Both the position numbers and the translations under genes were made by a program. Of a DNA stretch of 64,000 nucleotides, positions 16,809-25,160 are shown piece by piece (position 1 is the first letter of the stretch; every line of letters begins with the position of its first letter). The notes under the pieces were generated by a model. That model was not told the DNA's origin. It saw nothing but the letters and a program-made list of their open reading frames with translations, and made no database searches. The stretch spans positions 541,278 to 605,277 of the forward strand of contig NZ_CP025544.1 of the NCBI RefSeq assembly GCF_003366055.1, read 5' to 3'. Origin of the DNA: Candidatus Chromulinivorax destructor. Lineage in GTDB: Bacteria > Babelota > Babeliae > Babelales > Chromulinivoraceae.

Positions 16809-17630
16809 TTAAAACTTGTTGTCCTTTTTTTCTTCCATTACATCTTTTGAAATTTCTTCAAAGCAATCTTTAAATAATTGTTGGTCTTTACGATCTACGA
16901 TTATTTCTTTTTTTTGCTCATAATACCTAACACCATCTCTTAAAGAATCACTATGAGATATTTCTTGAAAATAAGCTGTTATGTTTTTTAACAATTCTTG
17001 AGAAATCATGTTAAATCCAAAGCCTCCAGGAAGCAACCCTCCTTCAAATAAAGTAACTCTTCCCCATGGGGTACATAATCTATCTGGATATATATCGATA
17101 ACGAGCATTAATCCTTGCTGCGTTTGGTCTTCAAAAGGATTAACCCCTGGACATGCTTCTTGTCCATCATAAAGACTCACTCCATAAGGTTTTACTTGCT
17201 CGCTAATTTCTTTGCATATTACAAAAACCTCTTGCACCACTTTAAATAATTCATAATCACCAGAATCATGAACATATTTCTTTAACCATGCCTGACCACC
17301 TTTAGTTTTAATTTTTGCTGCAACATCTAAAGGCGACATTACAAAACGTTTGGCTAAAGATTCTATTAACAGATTTGTTGCAACAACGCTATGCACTGTT
17401 TCATAAAGCTTTTTATTAACGCTTGCAAGCCTGCTAACATTCTTCATAACAATAGGAAAGTCTGCTTCATTTACAAAACCATGCGTTCCTATCTGATGAT
17501 TAAGATGACCACAAATAAGTCCTATAATTTTTGGTGGCATGGCATCTAGATTTAGTTTTTGTTCAAGCTGAGCAGGGTAAATCAAGTATCCCGTAAACAA
17601 CAAAAACATCGCTCGTAATTTTTTATACAT
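16809..17630 (-). CDS. exported F-box-like protein, N-terminal part
   Basis: A 273-residue frame. Residues 1-20 (MYKKLRAMFLLFTGYLIYPA) are a signal peptide. Residues ~28-80 resemble an F-box: LDAMPPKIIGLICGHL, then after an insertion VSRLASVNKKLYETV, matching the LP-x-E-I-x3-I-x2-x-L and R-x-V-x-K-x-W-x2-[LV] pattern. F-box proteins recruit host ubiquitin ligase in several amoeba-associated bacteria; that role here is inference. The rest is unassigned. The frame ends shortly after an A-AAA-AAG heptamer, and a -1 slip there would fuse it to the 15895-16797 frame to give about 580 residues. Confidence 0.5.
   Translation of the reverse strand: MYKKLRAMFLLFTGYLIYPAQLEQKLNLDAMPPKIIGLICGHLNHQIGTHGFVNEADFPIVMKNVSRLASVNKKLYETVHSVVATNLLIESLAKRFVMSPLDVAAKIKTKGGQAWLKKYVHDSGDYELFKVVQEVFVICKEISEQVKPYGVSLYDGQEACPGVNPFEDQTQQGLMLVIDIYPDRLCTPWGRVTLFEGGLLPGGFGFNMISQELLKNITAYFQEISHSDSLRDGVRYYEQKKEIIVDRKDQQLFKDCFEEISKDVMEEKKDNKF
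16824..16830 (-). promoter_or_regulatory. A-AAA-AAG slippery heptamer in the F-box-like gene
   Basis: On the coding strand the zero frame reads GAA AAA AAG GAC, placing A-AAA-AAG in the right phase for a -1 slip into GGA CAA CAA. The zero frame stops four codons later (AAC AAG TTT TAA). The A run is seven long; one more A would also fuse the frames. It is the same arrangement as in mutL. Confidence 0.45.
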
Positions 17631-17760
17631 TATAAAGTTCTTATGTTAAAAAAATGATAATTTTATATATTTTTTGATAGTATCAAAATTAATTAAATTA
17701 AAAAATAAAAACGGTAAAAGAGAATAAGAGAAAATTAAGAACCTGATGAATTTTGGACAA

Positions 17761-17800
17761 AAAAAAGAAGCAATATTACATTTCTGTACTATTGCTTCTT
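17761..17800 (-). terminator. terminator of the tRNA transcript
   Basis: GAAGCAATA and TATTGCTTC form a 9-bp stem. On the minus strand it is followed by a T run, about 35 bases after the tRNA-Glu gene. Confidence 0.65.
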
Positions 17801-17833
17801 ATATTTTAACATGACACCATACTTAGAAAAATA

Positions 17834-17911
<78 letters not shown>

Positions 17912-17916
17912 ATACA

Positions 17917-17992
17917 TGGTGAGTCGCGTTGGAATCGAACCAACGACCCACAGCTTAAAAGGCTGTTGCTCTACCGACTGAGCTAGCGACTC
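17917..17992 (-). tRNA. tRNA-Lys (TTT)
   Basis: A complete 76-base cloverleaf. The acceptor GAGTCGC pairs with GCGACTC, the D arm is GCTCAGTCGGTAGAGC, the anticodon stem ACAGC/GCTGT encloses CTTTTAA (anticodon TTT), the T arm is GTTGG-TTCGATT-CCAAC, and CCA is encoded. It is the first gene of the Lys-Glu tRNA pair. Confidence 0.96.
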
Positions 17993-18089
17993 ACAAATTT
18001 CAAATTCTAAAGAAAGAAAAAAGCACTTATACCTAAATGCTACTAATAGAATATATTTCTGTGACGATATTGTCAACACTTATTTTAAA

Positions 18090-19442
18090 TTAATTTAAAA
18101 TTAAGTAGGCTATATAACAATATATGAAGATTCCAAGAATGTCCATAATTGTTGCAAGGAAAGGTCCAGCTGAAAAAGCAGGGTCAATATTAAATTTTTT
18201 AAGTAATACTGGCAGTACGGATCCAAATAAAACTGATGCAAAAACAATAATGCCAAGCGACAAACTGACAACAACGCTTCCCCAGAAAAATTGATGATAC
18301 GCATATACACGAGCAAAAGCAACAAGTGCCAAAAGAATCGATAATGAAAACCCTATAAAAAATTCTCTGCGCAATATTTTGTTGATATTTGAATCATTAA
18401 TATCACCTGATGACATACCTTGAATAATAATTGCTGAAGTTTGACCACTTGTGTTTCCTGCTGTGCTGACAAGCATTGCAATAAATGAAACTAAAAAAGC
18501 AGATAAAGTTGCTTCATAACTACCAAGAATAACGCTGGTTAAAGACTCAACTAACAGCAAAATAACTAAAAGAATTCCGCGACGTAAAATAATACTTGCT
18601 GATGATGTTTCAAAGTACGACTGACTTACATAAGACCCAGCCATTTTATGAACGTCTTCTTGAGCTTCTCGCTGTAAGACATCAACAAGCGTTTCACCGG
18701 TAATAACCCCAAGCAAAAAATTGTGTTCGTTAACAACAGGAGCTGTTACCGTACGATAATGCGCCATCTTGTTTGCAATCTCTTCTTGATCTTGATCAAC
18801 TTCTGCAATAAATGGAACTTGTCGTAAAATTGAGCGTAATTGAGTTTCTGGACTTTTTAATAAAAGATCTTCAAGTTTAATTAACCCTACCAGTCGATTT
18901 TCTTCATCTGTTACATAAATATTACGATGTAAATCTCTACGAGGGCGAAGCCTTGGTAACAATGCAACACTTTTTGCTACGGTAAAATTTTGCATCAACG
19001 TAATCACGTCAACATTCATAATCCCACCAGCAGAATCTGGAGCAAATTGCATCAATGATAACACCTGTTCTCGATCTTTTTTGTGGAGAATATCAAGACA
19101 CGTTGCTAATTCTTCATCTGATAAAAGATCAAAAAGATCGGTAATCTGATCGGCATGAGAATTTTTAAGTAAATTTGATTTATCAGCACTATTTAATGCT
19201 GACAAAACAGTTCTCATTAAAGCAGTCTGTAATTCATAAAATACAGAAATTTGCATTTCTGGCTTTAACAGCAAAAAAAGCTTAACACTATATTCAGACT
19301 CAAGACTATTCATCAACTGAGCTATATCTGCGTAGTGGGCCAAATTCATCTGACCAATTAAAATTTTACTGCGTGTTGATTCATGCAGCACAACTTCTTG
19401 AATATGAGTTGCAATGTTATCTAAAATAGTTGTACTGATCAT
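18090..19442 (-). CDS. mgtE: magnesium transporter MgtE
   Basis: A 450-residue Mg2+ channel of the inner membrane. The domains are in the usual order: N-terminal MgtE_N helices to about residue 125 (LFDLLSDEELATCLDIL, DREQVLSLM), two CBS domains (~130-255, including DSAGGIMNVDV) and five membrane helices. Family hallmarks are STAGNTSGQTSA, and DPAFSAGPFLATIMDILG in the last part, which lines the ion path. Cytosolic Mg2+ sensed by the N and CBS domains closes the channel in known members. I chose the ATG at 19442 (MISTTILD) because GGAG lies six bases upstream; two Met codons five positions earlier are possible. It ends 97 bases before the tRNA pair. Confidence 0.95.
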   Translation of the reverse strand: MISTTILDNIATHIQEVVLHESTRSKILIGQMNLAHYADIAQLMNSLESEYSVKLFLLLKPEMQISVFYELQTALMRTVLSALNSADKSNLLKNSHADQITDLFDLLSDEELATCLDILHKKDREQVLSLMQFAPDSAGGIMNVDVITLMQNFTVAKSVALLPRLRPRRDLHRNIYVTDEENRLVGLIKLEDLLLKSPETQLRSILRQVPFIAEVDQDQEEIANKMAHYRTVTAPVVNEHNFLLGVITGETLVDVLQREAQEDVHKMAGSYVSQSYFETSSASIILRRGILLVILLLVESLTSVILGSYEATLSAFLVSFIAMLVSTAGNTSGQTSAIIIQGMSSGDINDSNINKILRREFFIGFSLSILLALVAFARVYAYHQFFWGSVVVSLSLGIIVFASVLFGSVLPVLLKKFNIDPAFSAGPFLATIMDILGIFIYCYIAYLILN

Positions 19443-19590
19443 ACAAATCTCCATCATTAATACAGATATAGAAAGAGTGGATTATAGCGGCAACATTATT
19501 TGCCAATTTGACTTTAGTTTAACCTTGACATACATTAAAAATAAATGCAAGAAAAGCTCCTACAAATAGTATATTAAGGCCTTGTTACGG

Positions 19591-19596
19591 TATAAT
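19591..19596 (+). promoter_or_regulatory. probable -10 box for the rluD-type gene
   Basis: A perfect TATAAT 23 bases upstream of the start codon. The -35 region at the proper distance is poor, so this is tentative. Confidence 0.35.
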
Positions 19597-19618
19597 TTAA
19601 CCAACGAAAAAACAGCTC

Positions 19619-20590
19619 ATGAACAATGATCCAGTAATTCAAGAAAATGACAGCTTTTCAATCAAAATTTCTTGTATGCAAGCAGGACAGAGAATTGATA
19701 TTTTTCTATCTGAAAAGTTTCCTATGTTTTCTCGTACACTTGTAAAAAAATTACTTAATAATCAACAAGTATTGATTAACAAATTTACAACCGCAAAGCC
19801 AAGCTATATGCTTAAAGAAGATGACGTTATCACCCTGCTATCAATTCCCATGCCAATGACGCGAGCAGCAAAAGAAGTTCCTGATAATCTTGGGATTACG
19901 ATTGTAGCACGACACGATGATTTTTTGATTATTAATAAACCTGCTGGAGTTGTTGTTCACCCTCCTCAAGAAACCTACGCAGGTATTGCTCTGACCGATT
20001 GGCTCATTAAAGAATTTCCGCAGATTATATACGCTGGGCAAAAAGAACGGCCTGGCATTGTGCATAGACTCGATCGTAATACCTCGGGTATTATGATTAT
20101 TGCATTAACTGATCAAGCTCATACAACATTCAGTAAAATGTTTAAAAACAGAGAAATACAAAAAACTTACATAGCCCTTGTCATGGGTCATCCTGAACAA
20201 ACTGGTTCAATCGATTACGTTATCAGCCGCCACCCCGTTCACAAAAATATGATGCATGCAACACCTGGCATATCCGAAAGTGGCCAAGCTCGCGATGCAC
20301 TGACCAACTACAAAGTTTTACAATATTTTGATACCTATAGCCTGGTGCAAGTTAAGCCAAAGACTGGCAGAACGCATCAAATTCGTGTCCATTTTAAAGC
20401 GCTTGGTCATGCCCTGCTTGGTGATACTGTCTACGGATTAAAATCAAAAAAATTACCGTATCATGCTCTGCACGCACAAAGTCTTGAATTTGTTTACCAA
20501 GGTGTTGCGTACTCTTTTACAACAAAAATTGATGCGAAGTTGCAGGAAATTATCGACACAAGCATTCCTCTTAAAGAAAATCCCCTGTAA
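19619..20590 (+). CDS. RluD-type 23S rRNA pseudouridine synthase
   Basis: A 323-residue RluA/RluD-family enzyme. Residues ~20-80 are an S4 RNA-binding domain (RIDIFLSEKF, RTLVKKLL, VLINKF). The catalytic domain follows, with IINKPAGVVVHP, the active-site Asp in HRLDRNTSG (about residue 152), KTYIALVMG, and KTGRTHQIRVH near the end. RluD isomerises uridines in helix 69 of 23S rRNA; the S4 domain and length favour RluD over RluA, but the exact site is not provable here. No strong Shine-Dalgarno is seen before the ATG. Confidence 0.9.
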   Translation: MNNDPVIQENDSFSIKISCMQAGQRIDIFLSEKFPMFSRTLVKKLLNNQQVLINKFTTAKPSYMLKEDDVITLLSIPMPMTRAAKEVPDNLGITIVARHDDFLIINKPAGVVVHPPQETYAGIALTDWLIKEFPQIIYAGQKERPGIVHRLDRNTSGIMIIALTDQAHTTFSKMFKNREIQKTYIALVMGHPEQTGSIDYVISRHPVHKNMMHATPGISESGQARDALTNYKVLQYFDTYSLVQVKPKTGRTHQIRVHFKALGHALLGDTVYGLKSKKLPYHALHAQSLEFVYQGVAYSFTTKIDAKLQEIIDTSIPLKENPL

Positions 20591-20640
20591 AGATAATTAT
20601 TTATACAGATCGTTGATTATTTCTATACTAATTATGCATA

Positions 20641-20670
20641 CTGAAAATAAAAAGCGCTCTTTATTTTCAG
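20641..20670 (+). other. leader hairpin between rluD-type gene and next gene
   Basis: CTGAAAATAAA and TTTATTTTCAG form an 11-bp stem with an 8-base loop. No T run follows, so it may be a weak terminator or part of the next gene's leader. Confidence 0.45.
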
Positions 20671-20695
20671 ACATGTTATAAAAAAGGTAGAATAT

Positions 20696-21538
20696 ATGAA
20701 AAATTTAATGATACTGATGAGCTTGCTATGTACAACTCAACTCAGTTATGCTCCAGAGGCTGCAGAAATTGACAAATCATCAGAACAAAATAATAAAGCA
20801 AAAACAGAATCTGCTGCTGAAAAAAATCAGCGTGAAGCAAAAGAATACGAACAGTCACAAGCAGCAAAGTCAAGTACTCCTCAAGCTAAACCTCTTGAAA
20901 AATCATTACAGCAAGGTGAATCCTCATCAACATCAACATCAAATCAATCATCAGGGTCAATAAATCTTGGAGACCCATCACAAGCAAATCAAGCTTCAGA
21001 ATCAAGCGTTACTCAATCTACTCAAATAGCAACACAAACAGTTTCTGAACCAGGTTGGTTTATGGGCAAAAGTAAAAATACAACCGTAACAGCTCATCCT
21101 GGTGGAATTCATCATATTACCGAGACGACAGTAAACAATGGTTTTCTTGGATTTGGCAAATCAAAAACTTCAACAACTGAAATATATAAAGATTTAGAAT
21201 CACAATATCCCGACCTCAACAAAAAAAGCGCAAATGAAATCAAAAAATATGTAAAAGATAATAAAACAAGTCTTAAAGATAACCTCCAGTTTGAAATCAA
21301 AAAAAATTACGAAAGCCTGGACAAAGATAGTCAAAGCTCAGGAACTATTAAAGACTTGCAAAATAAAGCAAATTACAATGCTACTTTTAATTCAAAAGGC
21401 CAAGCTATACGAGCTAAAAACCAAGCAACTGGTGATTTTCATGAAAAGCCAAGTTCTATATTGAATCAACAATCAACACCAACAAACTCTACTACTGGAT
21501 ACACTATGCCAAAACAATCTGCTCAAATTGCAGGATAA
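20696..21538 (+). CDS. exported Ser/Gln/Lys-rich protein, unknown function
   Basis: A 280-residue protein with a signal peptide (MKNLMILMSLLCTTQLSYA). The mature N-terminus starts with PEA. It resembles the start of the exported protein at 39945-40835 (MKNLKIVLSMFLMCALQLMA then PEA), followed in both by a long disordered Lys/Glu/Ala/Gln region, so the two look related. Residues ~60-110 are Ser/Thr/Gln-rich and ~115-175 have a Gly/Phe pattern (NNGFLGFGKSK). The C-terminal third is helical and charged. I recognise no family. A bidirectional terminator follows. Confidence 0.6.
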   Translation: MKNLMILMSLLCTTQLSYAPEAAEIDKSSEQNNKAKTESAAEKNQREAKEYEQSQAAKSSTPQAKPLEKSLQQGESSSTSTSNQSSGSINLGDPSQANQASESSVTQSTQIATQTVSEPGWFMGKSKNTTVTAHPGGIHHITETTVNNGFLGFGKSKTSTTEIYKDLESQYPDLNKKSANEIKKYVKDNKTSLKDNLQFEIKKNYESLDKDSQSSGTIKDLQNKANYNATFNSKGQAIRAKNQATGDFHEKPSSILNQQSTPTNSTTGYTMPKQSAQIAG

Positions 21539-21556
21539 ATAGTAAATTTATGCATT

Positions 21557-21602
21557 AAAAAAGAGGTCATGAATAAATTATTTATTCATGACCTCTTTTT
21601 TA
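21557..21602. terminator. bidirectional terminator
   Basis: AAAAAAGAGGTCATGAATAAAT and its complement form a long stem flanked by A and T runs, between the convergent exported-protein (plus) and PLD-like (minus) genes. Confidence 0.9.
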
Positions 21603-21613
21603 TTAAAAGTATA

Positions 21614-22135
21614 TTACTGCAAACGCTGCTTTAATTGCATAAATCTATCGACATATTTATTAATAGCTTGCACATCATCAATAATAAGCACATTTTCATC
21701 ATTGTATTGTGTTCCGCGTATCGTACAATTCCACGACCCTGTCCAAAGTAAAGGAGCATTATCTTGATTACACCCAAACACAAAAAATTTATGGTGCATT
21801 AATGGCATCGTGTACGGATTAAACTCTTGCGTTCTATGAACAAACACGGGAACTCCTGCCTCTTGCAAAAATTTACCTTTGCCACACGTACACATTGAGA
21901 CTTGGTCGATAATCATCTGAACATCAACACCACGTTTTTTAGCATCAATTAATGCTTGAGATATTTTTTTATCAGTCAGCATGTATACAGCTCCATAGAT
22001 AGAGCTCTTTTCAGCTACAATTCTCTCAATAAGCAATGCTGTTAAGTTATCTCCAGGTGCAAAAAACGCTTTACAATATGACTCAACATAACTTGCCTGC
22101 AAAAACATACCGAGTATCAAAATATACCGTCTCAT
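21614..22135 (-). CDS. exported phospholipase D-like protein with altered HKD motif
   Basis: A 173-residue single-domain PLD-superfamily protein with a signal peptide (MRRYILILGMFLQASYV). It matches the Nuc/MitoPLD group: YGAVYMLTDKKISQALIDAKKRGVDVQMIID, then MPLMHHKFFVFG, LLWTGSWNCT and NDENVLII. The HKD motif (H-x-K-x4-D) reads HHKFFVFG, with Gly in place of Asp, so either the motif is degenerate or activity is reduced. Nuc-type enzymes work as dimers cleaving nucleic acid or phospholipid phosphodiesters. The start at 22135 overlaps the tamB stop as ATGA, so translation is probably coupled to tamB, placing it with outer-membrane biogenesis. Confidence 0.75.
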   Translation of the reverse strand: MRRYILILGMFLQASYVESYCKAFFAPGDNLTALLIERIVAEKSSIYGAVYMLTDKKISQALIDAKKRGVDVQMIIDQVSMCTCGKGKFLQEAGVPVFVHRTQEFNPYTMPLMHHKFFVFGCNQDNAPLLWTGSWNCTIRGTQYNDENVLIIDDVQAINKYVDRFMQLKQRLQ

Positions 22136-24891
22136 GAAAACTTCCATCGCATTTCTACCTCTCCGCCATACGTACTTGGACCATCTTTTATTGCCCGAAC
22201 TGTTACATCATCAGTTAATGCATAATCAGCTTCAAAAATCGTATCCTCAAGCTGCATTAAGTTTGAATCAATGCGGCCATGAAGTCGATCAGTTGCATCA
22301 ATTTCAATTACACCACGGACACCTCCTCGTCCTGTTTGATTCGTAAATTGAGGATAAATACGAACATTTTTAAACGACTGCAACAATCGATTAAAAATAA
22401 TATCTAACTTAGATTTAGAAATCGCTGGTCCAAATATAATTTCATGTAATTTTTGCATAAACATAGCAGGCATAACTGCAGAAAGCGAGCTGTCTTGAGA
22501 ACCAATAAGCAGCAATGAAATAATTTGCTCTTCACTTAAGTGTGGTGAAGAATCAAAATGAATCTGCTGATCCATAACAGTTCCCGTTGCTCGCATGGTA
22601 ATGTTGTATCGTTTAATTTTACCTTTTGCAACAAACTCAAGCATTGGTTCTGATGAATTTTTTGGCATAATCAGAACATGCCCATGGGTAATAAACAATG
22701 ATTTATAGGGGAATTTTAACTCGCCTGCAACAATATCAATTGTTCCAGCTACTTCTGGCTGCTTAACGTTGTTGGTAATATGAAAATCTAAATGAGCTGT
22801 TGCTTGCAAGAAAGACGTTTCAATCGTTATAGGATCTTTTGTCTGAATAGAAATATCAAGATCACAGTTTTCTTGACGAGGCTGCGAAGAATTAAGAGAA
22901 CCAAGCAAATGGTCCTGAAATTCAGCCGAAAAAATATTTCCTTGTAATTGCGTCTTATCCAAGATCAAATTTCCTTGCAAAACAGGATCTTTATCATCAC
23001 GTAATGACAAAAAAATCCGACCTGACAACACTCCAAAAATTCCTTTATACCAACTAATAAGAACACTATCTAAAAACATCGGGGCATGCAAAAATGTAAG
23101 CTTAGATTGACTGTCTAACTGAGCTACAGCATGATCACAATAAATTTTACCTTCGTATAAATTTGCAACAAGATTTTGAACGCTCAAAGACTTATCCATA
23201 AAATTTAATTGCGCTGCAGCTTTAAAACTTTGCATCACATTATACAAAGATGGGATTCTAATATGCGCATCGTGCGTCTGTACATCAGCAAAATAAGTTC
23301 CTTGATGCAAGTAACCGCTCATATCAATCTTACCGGGCTGAGAAAAGCTTGATTTATACTCATCAGGCAGCATATTTTTAATACAATTAAACCCAAGAAA
23401 ACCTACCGTTTTATCTAATTCTTGATCATCTTCATGAAAGTCTAAAAATGTTTCGTCTTTTGTATAATACTTGAGTGAAATAAGGTGAGGTGTTGGCGCA
23501 AAAGCTACTATTGATTCAAATTTTTGATCTAAAAAATTTCCTTGCAATGTAATTTGTTCCGCATCGCATGTAAAGCTACCTTTAATGTGAGCTTGTTCAT
23601 CAAGTTTAATGCTTTCAAGTGAAAAATTATAACTCCCCTGTAAATTATCAAGTGACTTTGTTAATTGAGCAGTAATCATTCCTTTTTTTTCAGGCATCTT
23701 CCAATAACTTGTCCACCACGGTGAAAGTTGAACGCTGTTAATTGCATCAAGTTTCCATGAGGTTTCTGTCGGTGTTGATGTTCCGTAAAACACACAAGTA
23801 GAACCTACAAATAACTTTGTTGCATACCCAATTTTTTCTTTATAAAAAGTTAAAAATGCACGTTCAAGAAGCGTATTATTTTTATATGCTATATTCTGCA
23901 CTTGCAACTTTCCCTGTAATCCAGAACTTACATCCAGTAAATTTCCCATGACCGTTAAGGTTGCATTGCCTGACAAATCTGGAATAACAACTTCATCAAC
24001 TACTAATAGCTGCAGCAGCTCAGTTGCAATGGTAATAGAACAGGTCACAGGAATAGCATGCTCTTTGAGTCGAAATTTTAAAGGCTCAATAATAAAAGAC
24101 TGATCATCGTTTGAGATAATACATGCTCCACGACTTTCATAAATATCTCCTTTAAGAAAACATGCTCCTTTTTCTTGGAGTTGGGGAATTGATAATCGAC
24201 AATCTACTCGTGCATAAATTTTACGAAGATCGTGATCGTAAGGAAAAACAAACATACAATTACCAAAAAAATTCTCGATAATTTTTATGCCTTTATACTC
24301 AAAATTCCCATCAATCGTATATAATTTTGTATGAATACCATCAGAATCTCGGCTCATTTCAAAATTATACTCATAATTTACGTGTATATCACCTGAGCTA
24401 TCTTGCACAATAAATTGCCCTTGCTGAATTGCAATAAAATCAAAACTGAACGGGCCTGCAATTTCCCCACTCAACATCTTAGATAAGGTCTCATAAAAAT
24501 ATGATTTTCCATCACGTTGCTCCTCATGCACAACAACTTGTTCAAAAAAACTATGACATGAAAATATGCCGGTCCATAAAAAATGGCCCCATGAAGAAAA
24601 TATATGAAAATTATCTGCATATAGCGACCAACCATGATGTGAATTTGATGGCATAATTGTCACATGACGAAATTTAATATCAAGTGACAAAAGATCAATG
24701 CTTGCAAGCTCTCCTTCCCAATGACAATCAAAATCGTTTTTAAACATATTCTGCACCGATCGCTTAATTTCTTGGTGCACAACTTCACTTCGAGATGCAA
24801 AAAATAATGCTATAGAACACGCAAGTACGCACCCTAATAAAATTTTTAATAGCACCATAACTGATCGGTACAAAATATATCGTAAATTCAT
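22132..24891 (-). CDS. tamB: TamB-like translocation and assembly module protein
   Basis: A 919-residue AsmA/TamB-type protein. An N-terminal membrane anchor (about residues 10-32, SVMVLLKILLGCVLACSIALFF) is followed by a long beta-rich, repeat-like region, and the last ~300 residues match the TamB (DUF490) domain: VAGTIDIVAGELKFPYKSL, LEFVAKGKIKRYNITMRATGT, SEEQIISLLLIG, FEADYALTDDVTVRA and a C-terminal aromatic end (MRWKFS). TamB spans the periplasm, helping outer-membrane proteins fold or moving phospholipids to the outer membrane. No TamA/BamA gene is in the window. It is the first gene of an operon with the PLD-like protein. The length is somewhat below that of E. coli TamB (about 1,260). 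Confidence 0.88.
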   Translation of the reverse strand: MNLRYILYRSVMVLLKILLGCVLACSIALFFASRSEVVHQEIKRSVQNMFKNDFDCHWEGELASIDLLSLDIKFRHVTIMPSNSHHGWSLYADNFHIFSSWGHFLWTGIFSCHSFFEQVVVHEEQRDGKSYFYETLSKMLSGEIAGPFSFDFIAIQQGQFIVQDSSGDIHVNYEYNFEMSRDSDGIHTKLYTIDGNFEYKGIKIIENFFGNCMFVFPYDHDLRKIYARVDCRLSIPQLQEKGACFLKGDIYESRGACIISNDDQSFIIEPLKFRLKEHAIPVTCSITIATELLQLLVVDEVVIPDLSGNATLTVMGNLLDVSSGLQGKLQVQNIAYKNNTLLERAFLTFYKEKIGYATKLFVGSTCVFYGTSTPTETSWKLDAINSVQLSPWWTSYWKMPEKKGMITAQLTKSLDNLQGSYNFSLESIKLDEQAHIKGSFTCDAEQITLQGNFLDQKFESIVAFAPTPHLISLKYYTKDETFLDFHEDDQELDKTVGFLGFNCIKNMLPDEYKSSFSQPGKIDMSGYLHQGTYFADVQTHDAHIRIPSLYNVMQSFKAAAQLNFMDKSLSVQNLVANLYEGKIYCDHAVAQLDSQSKLTFLHAPMFLDSVLISWYKGIFGVLSGRIFLSLRDDKDPVLQGNLILDKTQLQGNIFSAEFQDHLLGSLNSSQPRQENCDLDISIQTKDPITIETSFLQATAHLDFHITNNVKQPEVAGTIDIVAGELKFPYKSLFITHGHVLIMPKNSSEPMLEFVAKGKIKRYNITMRATGTVMDQQIHFDSSPHLSEEQIISLLLIGSQDSSLSAVMPAMFMQKLHEIIFGPAISKSKLDIIFNRLLQSFKNVRIYPQFTNQTGRGGVRGVIEIDATDRLHGRIDSNLMQLEDTIFEADYALTDDVTVRAIKDGPSTYGGEVEMRWKFS

Positions 24892-24950
24892 ACTATAACT
24901 TTTTTAAGATAATTTCTTACTATACACACTAACAACTTCAATTACGTACA

Positions 24951-25125
24951 ACAAAATTACAAGGACCTACGATATCGCTGTGCTCATCTCCGGAAATATG
25001 GGCGGCGGCGGCCGCTATACGCTTTTTTAGTTTAAAAAATAGTGCATCAGGCCCACCGGCTTCAATACTCCCGAAGTTTTTGTAAAAAATGTAGGGCAAA
25101 TCCCCATCGTAAAAATTTGATGTAC
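24951..25125 (-). repeat. foldback repeat copy 4 (degenerate, reverse)
   Basis: About 175 bp. The core is clear (ACGATATCGCTGTGCTCATCTCCGG, GGCGGCGGC, TAGTGCATCAGGCCCACCGG, TTTTTGTAAAAAATGTAGGGC), but the outer inverted repeats are badly eroded. It looks the oldest of the ten copies. It lies between tamB and the end of the GspE/PilB gene. Confidence 0.7.
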
Positions 25126-25160
25126 AAAATTTACATACTGGTTTTTCATCTACAACTAGA

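Noticed and set aside
24951-25125. A transposase or integrase linked to the repeats
   Set aside because: I looked near every copy and across the window for DDE, HUH or tyrosine recombinase patterns and saw none.
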